Positions 1 through 7,595 are shown, counted from the stretch's first letter. The stretch is DNA of 11,430 nucleotides from Actinomycetes bacterium (GCA_023457615.1 JAEWKY010000196.1:1-11430); one strand, 5' to 3'. The notes: a model not told the origin generated them from the letters alone. Program-made: numbers and translations.

Positions 1-392
1 GGCTGCGCGACGTGTTCCCCGCGGCGACCGGCGTCTCGGCGGCGGGCAGCACGCTCGCCGACGGCCACGCCGCCGGGCGCGAGCTGCTCGACCGGCCCGA
101 CCGTCCGACCGCGATCGTCGCGCAGAGCGACCTGCTCGCCCTCGGCGTGCTGCGCGCCGCGGAGGAGCTCGGTCTCGAGGTGCCGCGGGACGTGAGCATC
201 CTGGGCTTCGACGGGGTGCGGCTCGACGAGGCCGCCCCCCACGTGCTGACGACCCTCGTGCAGCCGGCCGTCGAGAAGGGCGAGGCCGCCGCGGCCGCCG
301 CCTTCGCGGCGCTCGCGGGGGAGCAGCCCGCGCCCGTGCTGCTGCGCTGCGGGCTGAGGATCGGCACGACGACGGGACCTGCCGAAACATAG
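1..392 (+). CDS. LacI-family transcriptional regulator, C-terminal part (5' truncated by window edge)
   Basis: Only the last 129 codons are present; the frame is open to the left edge, so the helix-turn-helix and most of the ligand-binding domain lie outside. What remains matches the C-terminal lobe of a LacI/GalR periplasmic-binding-like domain: a TAIVAQSDLLALGVL strand-helix (family pattern 'ai.a.nD..A.G...a'), then the highly characteristic VPRDVSILGFDGV, a short loop, and TTLVQPAVEKGEAAA, the usual helix preceding the C-terminus. Family members repress sugar-use or related genes and release DNA on binding a small ligand; the ligand cannot be told from this part. The stop codon TAG at 390-392 also forms the first three bases of a likely -10 element for the next gene. 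The family call is secure; target genes are unknown. Confidence 0.93.
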   Translation, partial: LRDVFPAATGVSAAGSTLADGHAAGRELLDRPDRPTAIVAQSDLLALGVLRAAEELGLEVPRDVSILGFDGVRLDEAAPHVLTTLVQPAVEKGEAAAAAAFAALAGEQPAPVLLRCGLRIGTTTGPAET

Positions 393-395
393 GGT
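390..395 (+). promoter_or_regulatory. Probable -10 element (TAGGGT) of a leaderless promoter for the M13 peptidase gene
   Basis: TAGGGT fits the actinobacterial -10 pattern TANNNT and ends exactly 6 bases before the GTG at 402, so transcription would start at or next to the start codon. The intervening ggaacg contains GGA but sits too close to the start to act as a normal ribosome binding site. The first three bases are the stop codon of the upstream regulator gene. No convincing -35 is visible. This is an inference from spacing. Confidence 0.5.
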
Positions 396-401
396 GGAAC
401 G

Positions 402-2372
402 GTGACGGACGCGCAGCTGCCCAGTGGAATCGAGACCGCCGAGCTGGATGCGGAGGTGCGTCCGCAGGACGACCTCTTCCGGCACGCGAACGGCCGGTGG
501 ATCGAGCGCACCGAGATCCCGAGCGACAAGGCGCGGTACGGCTCCTTCTACGTGCTCGCCGAGGAGGCCGAGAAGGCCGTCCACGCGATCATCGAGGAGG
601 CGACGACCGCCGACCCGGGCACCGAGGAGCGCAGGTTCGGCGACCTCTACGCCTCGTTCATGGACGAGGCGCGCATCGAGCAGCTCGGCTGGTCGGCGAT
701 CGCCGTCGACCTCGCCACGGCCGACGCGGTGACGGACGTCACGTCGTTCGTCTCGACGCTCGGCCGCCTCGAGCGCGCGGGCGTCGGCGGGTTCGTGCAG
801 GCCTTCGTCGACAACGACCCGGGCGATCCCGAGCGCTACCTCGTCTTCCTCGAGCAGGGGGGCATCGGGCTGCCCGACGAGTCGTACTTCCGCGAGGACA
901 CCTTCGCCGACATCCGCGACGCCTACCGCGCGCACCTCGAGCGGATGCTCGGGCTCGCCGGGATCGCCGACCCGGCCGCGGCCGCGGGACGCGTGTTCGA
1001 GCTCGAGACCGCGATCGCCGCGCAGCACTGGGACAAGGTGCGCTGCCGCGACTCCGTCGCCACCTACAACCCGATGACGTGGGACGCCGCCGCGGGCCTC
1101 GCGGGCGACGGCGCCGCGCTGCTCGACACCTGGCTCACCGCGCTCGACGTGCCCGCCGGGTCGTTCGCCGAGGTCGTCGTGCGCCAGCCGTCGTTCCTCG
1201 AGGGGCTCGCGCCCCTGCTCACGGCCGACCGCCTCGACGCCTGGCGCGACTGGCTGCGCTGGCAGGTCATCCGCTCGTCGGCGCCGTACCTGCACGCCGA
1301 GGTCGTCGCCGCGAACTTCGACTTCTACGGCGGCAAGCTCACGGGCACCCCCGAGCTGCGCGCCCGGTGGAAGCGCGGCGTCTCGGTCGTCGAGGGCGCG
1401 ATGGGCGAGGCCGTGGGTCGCGTCTACGTCGAGCGGCACTTCCCGGGCGGCGCGAAGGTCGCGATGGACGACCTCGTCGCGAACCTCGTCGAGGCCTACC
1501 GCCGGTCGATCACCGACCTCGAGTGGATGACGGACGCCACGCGCGAGAAGGCGCTCGACAAGCTCTCGAAGTTCACGCCGAAGATCGGCTACCCCGTGAG
1601 GTGGCGCGACTACACGACGCTCGACATCGACGCGGCCGACCTCGTGGCGAACATGCGCGCCGTCGCGGAGTTCGAGTTCCAGCGCGAGCTCGGCAAGATC
1701 GGCAAGCCGATCGATCGCGACGAGTGGTTCATGACGCCGCAGACGATCAACGCGTACTACAACCCGGGGTTCAACGAGATCGTGTTCCCCGCCGCCATCC
1801 TGCAGCTCCCCTTCTTCGACGAGACCCGGGATGCCGCCGCCAACTACGGCGCGATCGGCGCGGTCATCGGGCACGAGATCGGGCACGGGTTCGACGACCA
1901 GGGATCGCAGTACGACGGCGACGGGAGGCTCACCAACTGGTGGACCGACGACGACCGCGCCGCGTTCGAGGCCCGCACGGCGTCGCTGATCGCCCAGTAC
2001 GACGCGCTCGAGCCGCGTCAGCTGCCCGGCCATCACGTCAACGGCGCCCTCACGATCGGCGAGAACATCGGCGACCTCGGCGGGCTCTCGATCGCGTGGG
2101 ACGCCTACCTGCTCTCGCTCGACGGCGCGGAGCCGCCCGTGGTCGACGGCCTCACCGCGGCCGAGCGGTTCTTCCTCGGCTGGGCTCAGGCGTGGCGCAC
2201 GAAGCTGCGCGACGAGGAGGCCCTGCGGCTGCTCTCGATCGATCCGCACTCGCCGGCGGAGTTCCGGTGCAACCAGATCGTCCGTAACATCGACGTGTTC
2301 TACGACACGTTCGGCGTGACCGAGCGCGACGCCCTGTGGCTCGATCCGGAGGATCGCGTCACGATCTGGTGA
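402..2372 (+). CDS. M13-family zinc metallopeptidase (neprilysin/PepO type)
   Basis: The product is 656 aa, the normal size for bacterial M13 oligo-endopeptidases, which cut short peptides using one zinc ion. An N-terminal M13_N region covers roughly residues 20-390 and the catalytic domain about 445-653. The catalytic set is complete: NAYY at 450-453 (substrate-binding N-A of neprilysin), HEIGH at 491-495 (zinc ligands H491 and H495, catalytic E492), ENIGD at 554-558 (third ligand E554, D558), and DPHSPAEFR with H616 and R622 at the spacing of neprilysin H711 and R717. The C-terminus RVTIW resembles the family's RVW ending. No signal peptide or membrane segment is seen at the N-terminus, so a cytoplasmic location is inferred. 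The GTG start is chosen because it follows the upstream stop by 9 bases and a TAGGGT box by 6. Substrate unknown. Confidence 0.96.
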   Translation: MTDAQLPSGIETAELDAEVRPQDDLFRHANGRWIERTEIPSDKARYGSFYVLAEEAEKAVHAIIEEATTADPGTEERRFGDLYASFMDEARIEQLGWSAIAVDLATADAVTDVTSFVSTLGRLERAGVGGFVQAFVDNDPGDPERYLVFLEQGGIGLPDESYFREDTFADIRDAYRAHLERMLGLAGIADPAAAAGRVFELETAIAAQHWDKVRCRDSVATYNPMTWDAAAGLAGDGAALLDTWLTALDVPAGSFAEVVVRQPSFLEGLAPLLTADRLDAWRDWLRWQVIRSSAPYLHAEVVAANFDFYGGKLTGTPELRARWKRGVSVVEGAMGEAVGRVYVERHFPGGAKVAMDDLVANLVEAYRRSITDLEWMTDATREKALDKLSKFTPKIGYPVRWRDYTTLDIDAADLVANMRAVAEFEFQRELGKIGKPIDRDEWFMTPQTINAYYNPGFNEIVFPAAILQLPFFDETRDAAANYGAIGAVIGHEIGHGFDDQGSQYDGDGRLTNWWTDDDRAAFEARTASLIAQYDALEPRQLPGHHVNGALTIGENIGDLGGLSIAWDAYLLSLDGAEPPVVDGLTAAERFFLGWAQAWRTKLRDEEALRLLSIDPHSPAEFRCNQIVRNIDVFYDTFGVTERDALWLDPEDRVTIW

Positions 2373-2374
2373 TC

Positions 2375-2399
2375 CACCCCGAAGTGCCACACCCCGAAG
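2375..2399. repeat. Short direct repeat (CACCCCGAAG twice)
   Basis: The 10-base word CACCCCGAAG occurs at 2375-2384 and again at 2390-2399, a 15-base period, in the 54-base gap between the peptidase and serine hydrolase genes. It could be a regulator site or chance. No hairpin terminator is seen in this gap, so read-through into the hydrolase gene is possible. Confidence 0.4.
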
Positions 2400-2426
2400 A
2401 GAACCGCCGCTCTCGTTGAGGACGCC

Positions 2427-3335
2427 TTGGTAGACGTGCAGGCTGGGACCCCGCGCCGCGACCGCGTGCGCACCGTCCGCGCGCCCCGCCACCGCTCGCC
2501 GCACGCGACCGAGGACTTCACGGCGACGTTCACCGCGCTGGGCGACCTCGCCTACGACGGCGCCCAGGTGTCGGCCTCGGTCACCGACCTCGACTCGGGA
2601 CGCACCCTGGTCGCGATCGACGAGCGCATCGTCCTGCCGACGGCGAGCATCGGCAAGATCCTGCTGCTCGTCGAGGTGTCGGCGCGCCTCACCGAGCGCG
2701 ACTTCTCGGGCTACGGCATCCTCGACAAGACCCCGCGCGACGCCGTCGGCGACAGCGGCATCTGGCAGCACCTCCAGGCGCCCTCGCTGCCCGTGGCCGA
2801 TCTCGCGACGCTCGTCGGGGCGACGAGCGACAACCTCGCGACGAACGTGCTGCTGCGCCAGGTGGGGCTGGATGCCGTCCGCTCGCGCACGGAGGCGCTC
2901 GGCCTGCTGCGCACCGCCCTCCTCGACCTCGTGCGCGACTCGCGCGGACCCGACGACGCCCCCCAGCTCTCCGTCGGCTCGACCGCGGAGCTCGCCTGGC
3001 TGTTCGCCGCGCTCGCGCGCGGCGAGGTCGTCGACAGCCTCACGTCGAGCCGCGTGCTCGGCTGGCTCTCGCTCAACTCCGACCTCTCGATGGTGGCGAG
3101 CGCGTTCGGCCTCGACCCGCTCTCGCACCGCGGCACCGATCACGGCGTGCTGCTCGTCAACAAGACCGGCACCGACACGGGCGTGCGCTCCGAGGCGGGC
3201 GTGCTGCGCGGCCCGGCCGGCGCGGTCGCCTACGCGGCGTCCGTGCAGTTCAACGACAGCGGGCTCGCCGCGCGGCTGCGCGTGCTCGACGCCCTCCGGG
3301 CCGTGGGGATCGACCTGCTCGAGTACGTGCACTGA
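2427..3335 (+). CDS. Serine hydrolase of the class A beta-lactamase fold, probably not a true beta-lactamase
   Basis: 302 aa. The three active-site motifs of penicillin-interacting serine enzymes are present in class A order: SIGK at 74-77 (nucleophile S74, K77), SDN at 134-136 and KTGT at 246-249. The 60-residue S-to-SDN distance equals that of class A beta-lactamases (70 to 130). The omega loop is not typical: the RxExxLN motif carrying the deacylating Glu166 is missing, and the stretch around 170-189 reads RDSRGPDDAPQLSVGSTAEL. Hydrolysis of beta-lactams would therefore be slow or absent; a peptidase, esterase or penicillin-binding role is possible. No signal peptide is seen; the N-terminus is basic and polar, suggesting a cytoplasmic protein. 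The TTG start is preferred because GAGGA (2418-2422) lies 4 bases upstream; in-frame GTG codons at 2436 and 2466 are alternatives. The gene follows the M13 peptidase by 54 bases. Confidence 0.88.
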   Translation: MVDVQAGTPRRDRVRTVRAPRHRSPHATEDFTATFTALGDLAYDGAQVSASVTDLDSGRTLVAIDERIVLPTASIGKILLLVEVSARLTERDFSGYGILDKTPRDAVGDSGIWQHLQAPSLPVADLATLVGATSDNLATNVLLRQVGLDAVRSRTEALGLLRTALLDLVRDSRGPDDAPQLSVGSTAELAWLFAALARGEVVDSLTSSRVLGWLSLNSDLSMVASAFGLDPLSHRGTDHGVLLVNKTGTDTGVRSEAGVLRGPAGAVAYAASVQFNDSGLAARLRVLDALRAVGIDLLEYVH

Positions 3336-3360
3336 CCGCGGGAGCGCGTGTCCTCCGAAA

Positions 3361-3397
3361 GGGGGACCCCCCGTACTGGGACATGCCCGTCCACGGG
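3361..3397. promoter_or_regulatory. Cluster of G/C palindromes, candidate operator upstream of the surface-protein gene
   Basis: Three short dyads follow one another: GGGGG-A-CCCCC (3361-3371), CCCGTACTGGG (3370-3380, near-palindromic) and CCCGT-CC-ACGGG (3386-3397). GGAC (3379-3382) and GTCC (3389-3392) form a further pair. The two CCCGT words start 16 bases apart. A TAGCGT hexamer at 3406-3411 fits the TANNNT -10 pattern just downstream, which would place the dyads in the -45 to -10 region. No regulator is identified; this rests on symmetry and position. Confidence 0.4.
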
Positions 3398-3576
3398 GCG
3401 CCGCCTAGCGTCGAGAGTGCGACCGGTGCGCGAACCCGAAACTCGCGCGCCTCCCCAGGTCGCCTCCGCAGAACCCCCGCATCCTGCGACGCGAACCCCT
3501 CCGAACCCCCGCCGGAGCGTCGCCGGTCCGAGCCGAGACCCGGGGTGGCCTCGGCGCGCTCCCCAAGGATTCCCCC
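3398..3576 (+). other. C-rich leader region of the surface-protein gene, with ribosome binding site
   Basis: If TAGCGT at 3406-3411 is the -10 element, the mRNA leader would be about 155-160 bases and unusually C-rich. I see no riboswitch or attenuator fold in it. It ends in AAGGA (3565-3569), a good Shine-Dalgarno site 7 bases before the GTG at 3577, which fixes that start. Confidence 0.5.
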
Positions 3577-6500
3577 GTGCCCCAGCGACTCGTCGCCGCG
3601 CTCACGACCGTGCTCCTCGCGGTCGGCCTCACCGTCGGTGCGGCCCTGCCGGCCTCCGCCCACACCCCGACGGTGACCTCGTCGTGCTCCACCCTGACGG
3701 TGCAGTTCATGGACTACGGCGGCGGCACGACCAACAAGTTCACGGTCACCGTCGACGGCAAGCTGCTCGACACCCGCACCTTCGGCGACGACTTCCTCGC
3801 CAAGACCTACCCGCTCGCGGGCGACGTCGCGCACTCGTACGTCGTGGAGGTCGACGCGGAGCACAACGAGCACGACCGGCTCGTCTCCCTGCGCAACGCC
3901 TTCACGGGCACCACGACGCCGTGCACCGCGTCGACGCAGTGCCTCAACCCGTTCTCGTCGGCCCTCAAGAACTTCACGATCCTCACCTCGGGCAGCGTGA
4001 CGCTCAACAGCACCTCGCACGTCACCGGCACGATCGCCGCGGGCGACGACGTCGTCGTGCAGCGCGGCTACGGCACGGGGCTCAACGAGGACGGCTCCGC
4101 CCTCCCGGTGATCGAGGGCACGAGCACGGGCCTGCTCGTCGGGGATCAGGTCATCCTGAACGCCGCCGACGAGGCTCTCAAGATCGACGGCGGGGCCGCC
4201 ACCCGCGTCGGGAACGTCGGCGCGGGAACCGCCTCGGGGGTGCGCTTCTACCCCACGACCGACACCGGACGCTACGTGCGCCTGGGCACGAGCGCGACGA
4301 TCGACCAGATCAAGGCCCCGGGCCTGTGGAACACCGCGTTCTCCGGCGCGTTCACGAACCTCGTCGCGAACGCGAACACGATCGCCGGCTACGACGACGA
4401 CGACGTGCACCTCGTGACGGCCGTCGCGAACGGCCAGGACGGCAAGAAGGTCACGCTCAACCCGGGCGTGCCGAACGTGCTCCGCGTCAGCTCGACCGAG
4501 CTGAGCGCCATCACGAAGCTGTTCTTCGACGGCGTCGCGCCGAGCGCCACCACGCCGTTCATCATCGACGTCACGACCGGGACGTCGCCGACGACCGTGC
4601 CGGTCCTCATGCCGAAGACCGACCGCTCGGAGTTCCGGTACATCCTCTGGAACTTCTCGAAGGCCACGGGCGCGCTCGCGCTGAAGACCTCGACGGGTCA
4701 GGACTTCCTGCGCGGCTCCGTGCTCGCGCCCCGCGCCGACGTGAGCCTGACGGCCGGCGGCCTCGAGGGTCAGATCGCGGCCAAGTCGCTGACCGTGACG
4801 ACGGGATCGGAGATCCACCACTTCGCGTACTCGCCGTGCGCCCCGACCACGACGCCGGTCACGGTGAAGACCGCGCCGAGCGTCACGGCGCCGACCTGCA
4901 CCGCCGACGGCTCGCTCGTCGTGCCGTCCCAGACGAACATCACGTGGACCGGCGGCGCGCACGGTGCCGGTCCCGGCACGTACACCCTCGTCGCCTCGGC
5001 GACCGCGGGTCACACGCTCTCCGGTCAGGCGACCTGGACGCTCACCGTCAAGCCGAAGGGCGACGGGCTGAACTGCGTGGAGGCCGTCAAGCCGACCCTC
5101 ACGGTCGCGCAGTGCCACGCGACGTCGGGCGCCCTCGTGAGCGCGTACGTCACCATCCCGTCCACCGCGAATCTCGCCTACAGCATCAAGGGCGGTGCGC
5201 CGCTCGCGCCGAACCAGAAGGTCGACCTCGGCGTCGGCACCCACGTCGTGGATGTCGTCGCGACGAACGGCTTCACGAACACCGGTCCGGCGTCGTTCAC
5301 GATCGTGGTCTCGGCATTCGACTGCAACAAGGCGGTCCAGCCGGACCTCACCCGCGCGGTCTGCAACCCCGACGACACGGTGACGTCTGCCTTCGTCCGC
5401 ATCCCGACCACCACGCCGGGCCTCGACTACACGATCGCGGGCATCGAGGGCGGAGCTCCGCTGAGCGGCGACGTGCCGCTCCCGGCCGGCACCTACACGG
5501 TCGAGGTGACCGCCAAGGCCGGCTACACGAACACCGGTCAGACGTCGTTCACGATCGTCGTCCCCGCGGTGACCTGCGAGAAGGCCGAGCAGCCGGCCCT
5601 GACGGCGGCGTTCTGCCACCCGACCACCGGCCTCTTCCAGACCGCCTTCATCACGATCACGACGAAGACCCCGGGCCTCGAGTACCGGATCGCGGGGATC
5701 GACGGCGACAAGCCGCTCGCGGGCACCGTCAACCTGCCGGCCGGCACGTACACGGTGACCGTCACCGCGACCACCGGCGTCACGAACACCGGCCAGCCCT
5801 CCTTCACGATCGTCGTGCCGGCGCTCACGTGCGAGAAGTCGGTCGAGCCGACGCTCACGAAGGCGCAGTGCGACGTCGGCAGCGGCGCCTTCACGTCGGC
5901 GTTCATCCGGATCCCGACGACCACCCCCGGTCTCGAGTACCGCATCGCGGGCGTCAACGGCGGCGCCGCGCTGTCCGGCAAGGTCGACCTGGGCCCCGGC
6001 ACCCACACCGTGACCGTCACCGCGACGACCGGCGTGAAGAACACGGGCGCGCCCTCGTTCACCCTCACGATCGACCCGCTGAGCTGCGAGAAGGCCGTCG
6101 AGCCGACCCTCGCCGTCGCCCAGTGCGACGCGAACGGCGACCCCGTCGGCGCGACGCTCACCGCGACGACGACGACTCCCGGTCTCACCTACACGATCCG
6201 CGGCGGCGCGCGACTCGACCCGGGCATCCCGGTCGGCGTCGCGACGGGCACCCACATCGTCGACGTCACCACGGCGACGGGCGTCAGGAACACGGGGCTC
6301 GCGTCGTTCACGATCACGATCGACGGGCTCGACTGCAACAGGGCGGAGGAGCCGAGGCTCACCCCGGGCGAGTGCAGCATCCTCACCGGCCCGTCGAGCG
6401 CGTTCGTGCGGATCCCGACGACGACCCCGGGTCTCGTCTACAGCATCGGCGGCCAGGACCACGCCGCGGGGGCGGAGGTGGACCTCCCGGTCGGCCCGTA

Positions 6501-7542
6501 CAAGGTCGACGTGCGCGCGATCCCGGGCGTGAAGAACACGGGCCCCGCGTTCTTCACGGGCACCGTCGCGCCCGTCGACTGCGAGCAGGAGGAGTACGTC
6601 GAGCCGAAGGTCACGCCGCAGACCTGCGACAGGGTGATCGGCGGCACCACGAGCGGCTCGCTCCTCTTCACGCTCAACCCCGACATGGCGTACTTCCTCG
6701 ACGGCGTCGAGGTGACGACCGCGTCGGTGACGACCCCGAGGACCGGCGCGCACACCATCGAGGTCGTGCCGGCCGCCGGGCACTACATCAAGGGCGGCGT
6801 CGACACCTTCACGGTGACCGTGCCGCCCGCGCTCGGCTGCGACAACGTCTACACGACCCCGCTCGACCCGTTCGCCGCCCCCGAGGTGTGCGACCTGCAG
6901 TCGACGGGCAAGCTCGACGGCTCGATCACGGTCGTGCACGTCGCGGGCATCCAGTGGTACATCGGCACGAAGGCCGACGGCAGCGACAAGGTCGCCGTCG
7001 GCGACCCGAGCACGGCGGGCAACGTGACGTACGCCTACCCCGCGGGCTCCTACGTCGTGTTCGCCGAGTCGAAGGACCCGACGATCTCGATCAAGCCCGG
7101 GCACACGGCCTTCCCGCTCACCGTCGACTACCCGAGCCAGCTCTGCACCCTCGGGTACTTCGACCCGTCCGCGTCGGCGACACCCGCCGTGTGCACCGCC
7201 GCCGGTGACGGCCGCGGCACCATCACGGTCGACCTCATGCCGGGCGTGACGTACGCGTTCCAGGGCGGCCCGACGATCACGACCGCCCAGACGAAGGTGG
7301 CCCCGGGCACGTACACCGTCGTCGCGACGCCGGACGATCCGCGCTCGGCGCTGTCGCAGGACACGTGGCTCCTCACGGTCGCGGCTCCCGCGGTGCTGCT
7401 CTGCGACCTCGAGACCCTGGCCCTCACCGGCCAGAGCTCGACGGGCGTCGGGATCCTCGCGATCCTCCTGCTCCAGGCCGGCCTCGTGCTCGTGGCCGCG
7501 CAGTTCGTCCGGATGCGTCGCGCCCGCCACCGGGCGCGGTGA
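3577..7542 (+). CDS. Large secreted cell-wall protein: choice-of-anchor A domain, ten Ig-like repeat modules, LALTG sorting signal
   Basis: 1321 aa. Residues 1-28 form a signal peptide (basic MPQR, hydrophobic core, likely cleavage after ASA-28). A small N-terminal domain (29-120) carries C37 and C116. Residues about 123-420 match the choice-of-anchor A (CAA) family: LNPFSSALKNFTILTSGSV start, a long middle, then the diagnostic SVLAPRADV (382-390), LEGQIAAKSL and EIHHFAY (412-418). Threonine-rich beta modules of 60-86 aa follow to 1276, with recurrent TTPGL.Y.I.G, GTYTV and NTG..SFTI. The C-terminus has LALTG (1281-1285), a hydrophobic stretch and RMRRARHRAR, a sorting signal of the LAxTG type used by class E sortases. 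No sortase gene is in the window. It is predicted to be wall-anchored and to act as an adhesin or surface-layer component; ligand unknown. The strong terminator downstream and the leader upstream suggest a single-gene transcript. Confidence 0.93.
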   Translation: MPQRLVAALTTVLLAVGLTVGAALPASAHTPTVTSSCSTLTVQFMDYGGGTTNKFTVTVDGKLLDTRTFGDDFLAKTYPLAGDVAHSYVVEVDAEHNEHDRLVSLRNAFTGTTTPCTASTQCLNPFSSALKNFTILTSGSVTLNSTSHVTGTIAAGDDVVVQRGYGTGLNEDGSALPVIEGTSTGLLVGDQVILNAADEALKIDGGAATRVGNVGAGTASGVRFYPTTDTGRYVRLGTSATIDQIKAPGLWNTAFSGAFTNLVANANTIAGYDDDDVHLVTAVANGQDGKKVTLNPGVPNVLRVSSTELSAITKLFFDGVAPSATTPFIIDVTTGTSPTTVPVLMPKTDRSEFRYILWNFSKATGALALKTSTGQDFLRGSVLAPRADVSLTAGGLEGQIAAKSLTVTTGSEIHHFAYSPCAPTTTPVTVKTAPSVTAPTCTADGSLVVPSQTNITWTGGAHGAGPGTYTLVASATAGHTLSGQATWTLTVKPKGDGLNCVEAVKPTLTVAQCHATSGALVSAYVTIPSTANLAYSIKGGAPLAPNQKVDLGVGTHVVDVVATNGFTNTGPASFTIVVSAFDCNKAVQPDLTRAVCNPDDTVTSAFVRIPTTTPGLDYTIAGIEGGAPLSGDVPLPAGTYTVEVTAKAGYTNTGQTSFTIVVPAVTCEKAEQPALTAAFCHPTTGLFQTAFITITTKTPGLEYRIAGIDGDKPLAGTVNLPAGTYTVTVTATTGVTNTGQPSFTIVVPALTCEKSVEPTLTKAQCDVGSGAFTSAFIRIPTTTPGLEYRIAGVNGGAALSGKVDLGPGTHTVTVTATTGVKNTGAPSFTLTIDPLSCEKAVEPTLAVAQCDANGDPVGATLTATTTTPGLTYTIRGGARLDPGIPVGVATGTHIVDVTTATGVRNTGLASFTITIDGLDCNRAEEPRLTPGECSILTGPSSAFVRIPTTTPGLVYSIGGQDHAAGAEVDLPVGPYKVDVRAIPGVKNTGPAFFTGTVAPVDCEQEEYVEPKVTPQTCDRVIGGTTSGSLLFTLNPDMAYFLDGVEVTTASVTTPRTGAHTIEVVPAAGHYIKGGVDTFTVTVPPALGCDNVYTTPLDPFAAPEVCDLQSTGKLDGSITVVHVAGIQWYIGTKADGSDKVAVGDPSTAGNVTYAYPAGSYVVFAESKDPTISIKPGHTAFPLTVDYPSQLCTLGYFDPSASATPAVCTAAGDGRGTITVDLMPGVTYAFQGGPTITTAQTKVAPGTYTVVATPDDPRSALSQDTWLLTVAAPAVLLCDLETLALTGQSSTGVGILAILLLQAGLVLVAAQFVRMRRARHRAR
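5077..7404 (+). repeat. Tandem protein-coding repeats, nine units of about 82-86 codons (one of 102)
   Basis: Within the surface-protein gene, units begin after cysteine codons at 5077, 5326, 5578, 5833, 6088, 6337, 6583, 6841 and 7147, ending at 7404. Each has a roughly 12-17 residue acidic/proline linker (such as EKAVEPTLAVAQ), a Cys, and a beta-rich domain closing with SFTIVVPALTC-like strands. Units 1-6 are clearly alike, units 3 and 4 most so; units 7-9 are diverged and unit 8 carries extra residues. A further shorter module precedes them (C441-C500). The copies differ at many synonymous sites, so the duplications are not recent. Confidence 0.88.
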
Positions 7543-7562
7543 CCCGCCGCACTCCGGATCCG

Positions 7563-7595
7563 GAAGGTGTCCCGCTCGACGAGCGGGGCACCTTC
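7563..7595 (+). terminator. Hairpin terminator of the surface-protein gene
   Basis: GAAGGTG (7563-7569) pairs with CACCTTC (7589-7595), and CCCGCTCG (7571-7578) with CGAGCGGG (7580-7587), leaving only a T-G pair between the two arms. The result is an almost perfect 15-16 bp stem 20 bases after the stop codon. The T-run after the stem is weak (only scattered T), as is common in actinobacteria. Confidence 0.75.

Noticed and set aside
497..2287. A 596-codon frame overlapping the M13 peptidase
   Set aside because: It is an Arg-rich out-of-frame reading of a gene whose complete catalytic motifs are in the other frame.
3348..7208. A 1286-codon plus-strand frame overlapping the surface protein
   Set aside because: Its product is an Arg/His/Pro-rich shadow of the true frame, with no ribosome binding site and no recognisable domain.
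5077..7404. CRISPR-like or DNA-level satellite array
   Set aside because: The periodicity is in codons (about 82-86, one 102), units differ at many synonymous sites and stay in frame; it is a protein repeat.
3250..7530. A 1426-codon open frame on the minus strand opposite the surface-protein gene
   Set aside because: Its product is a low-complexity Arg/Gly/Asp/Val/His mixture with no signal, domain or plausible start. Long antisense frames are expected where the sense gene has nearly all G/C third positions. The plus-strand frame has a signal peptide, CAA domain, repeats and sorting signal.
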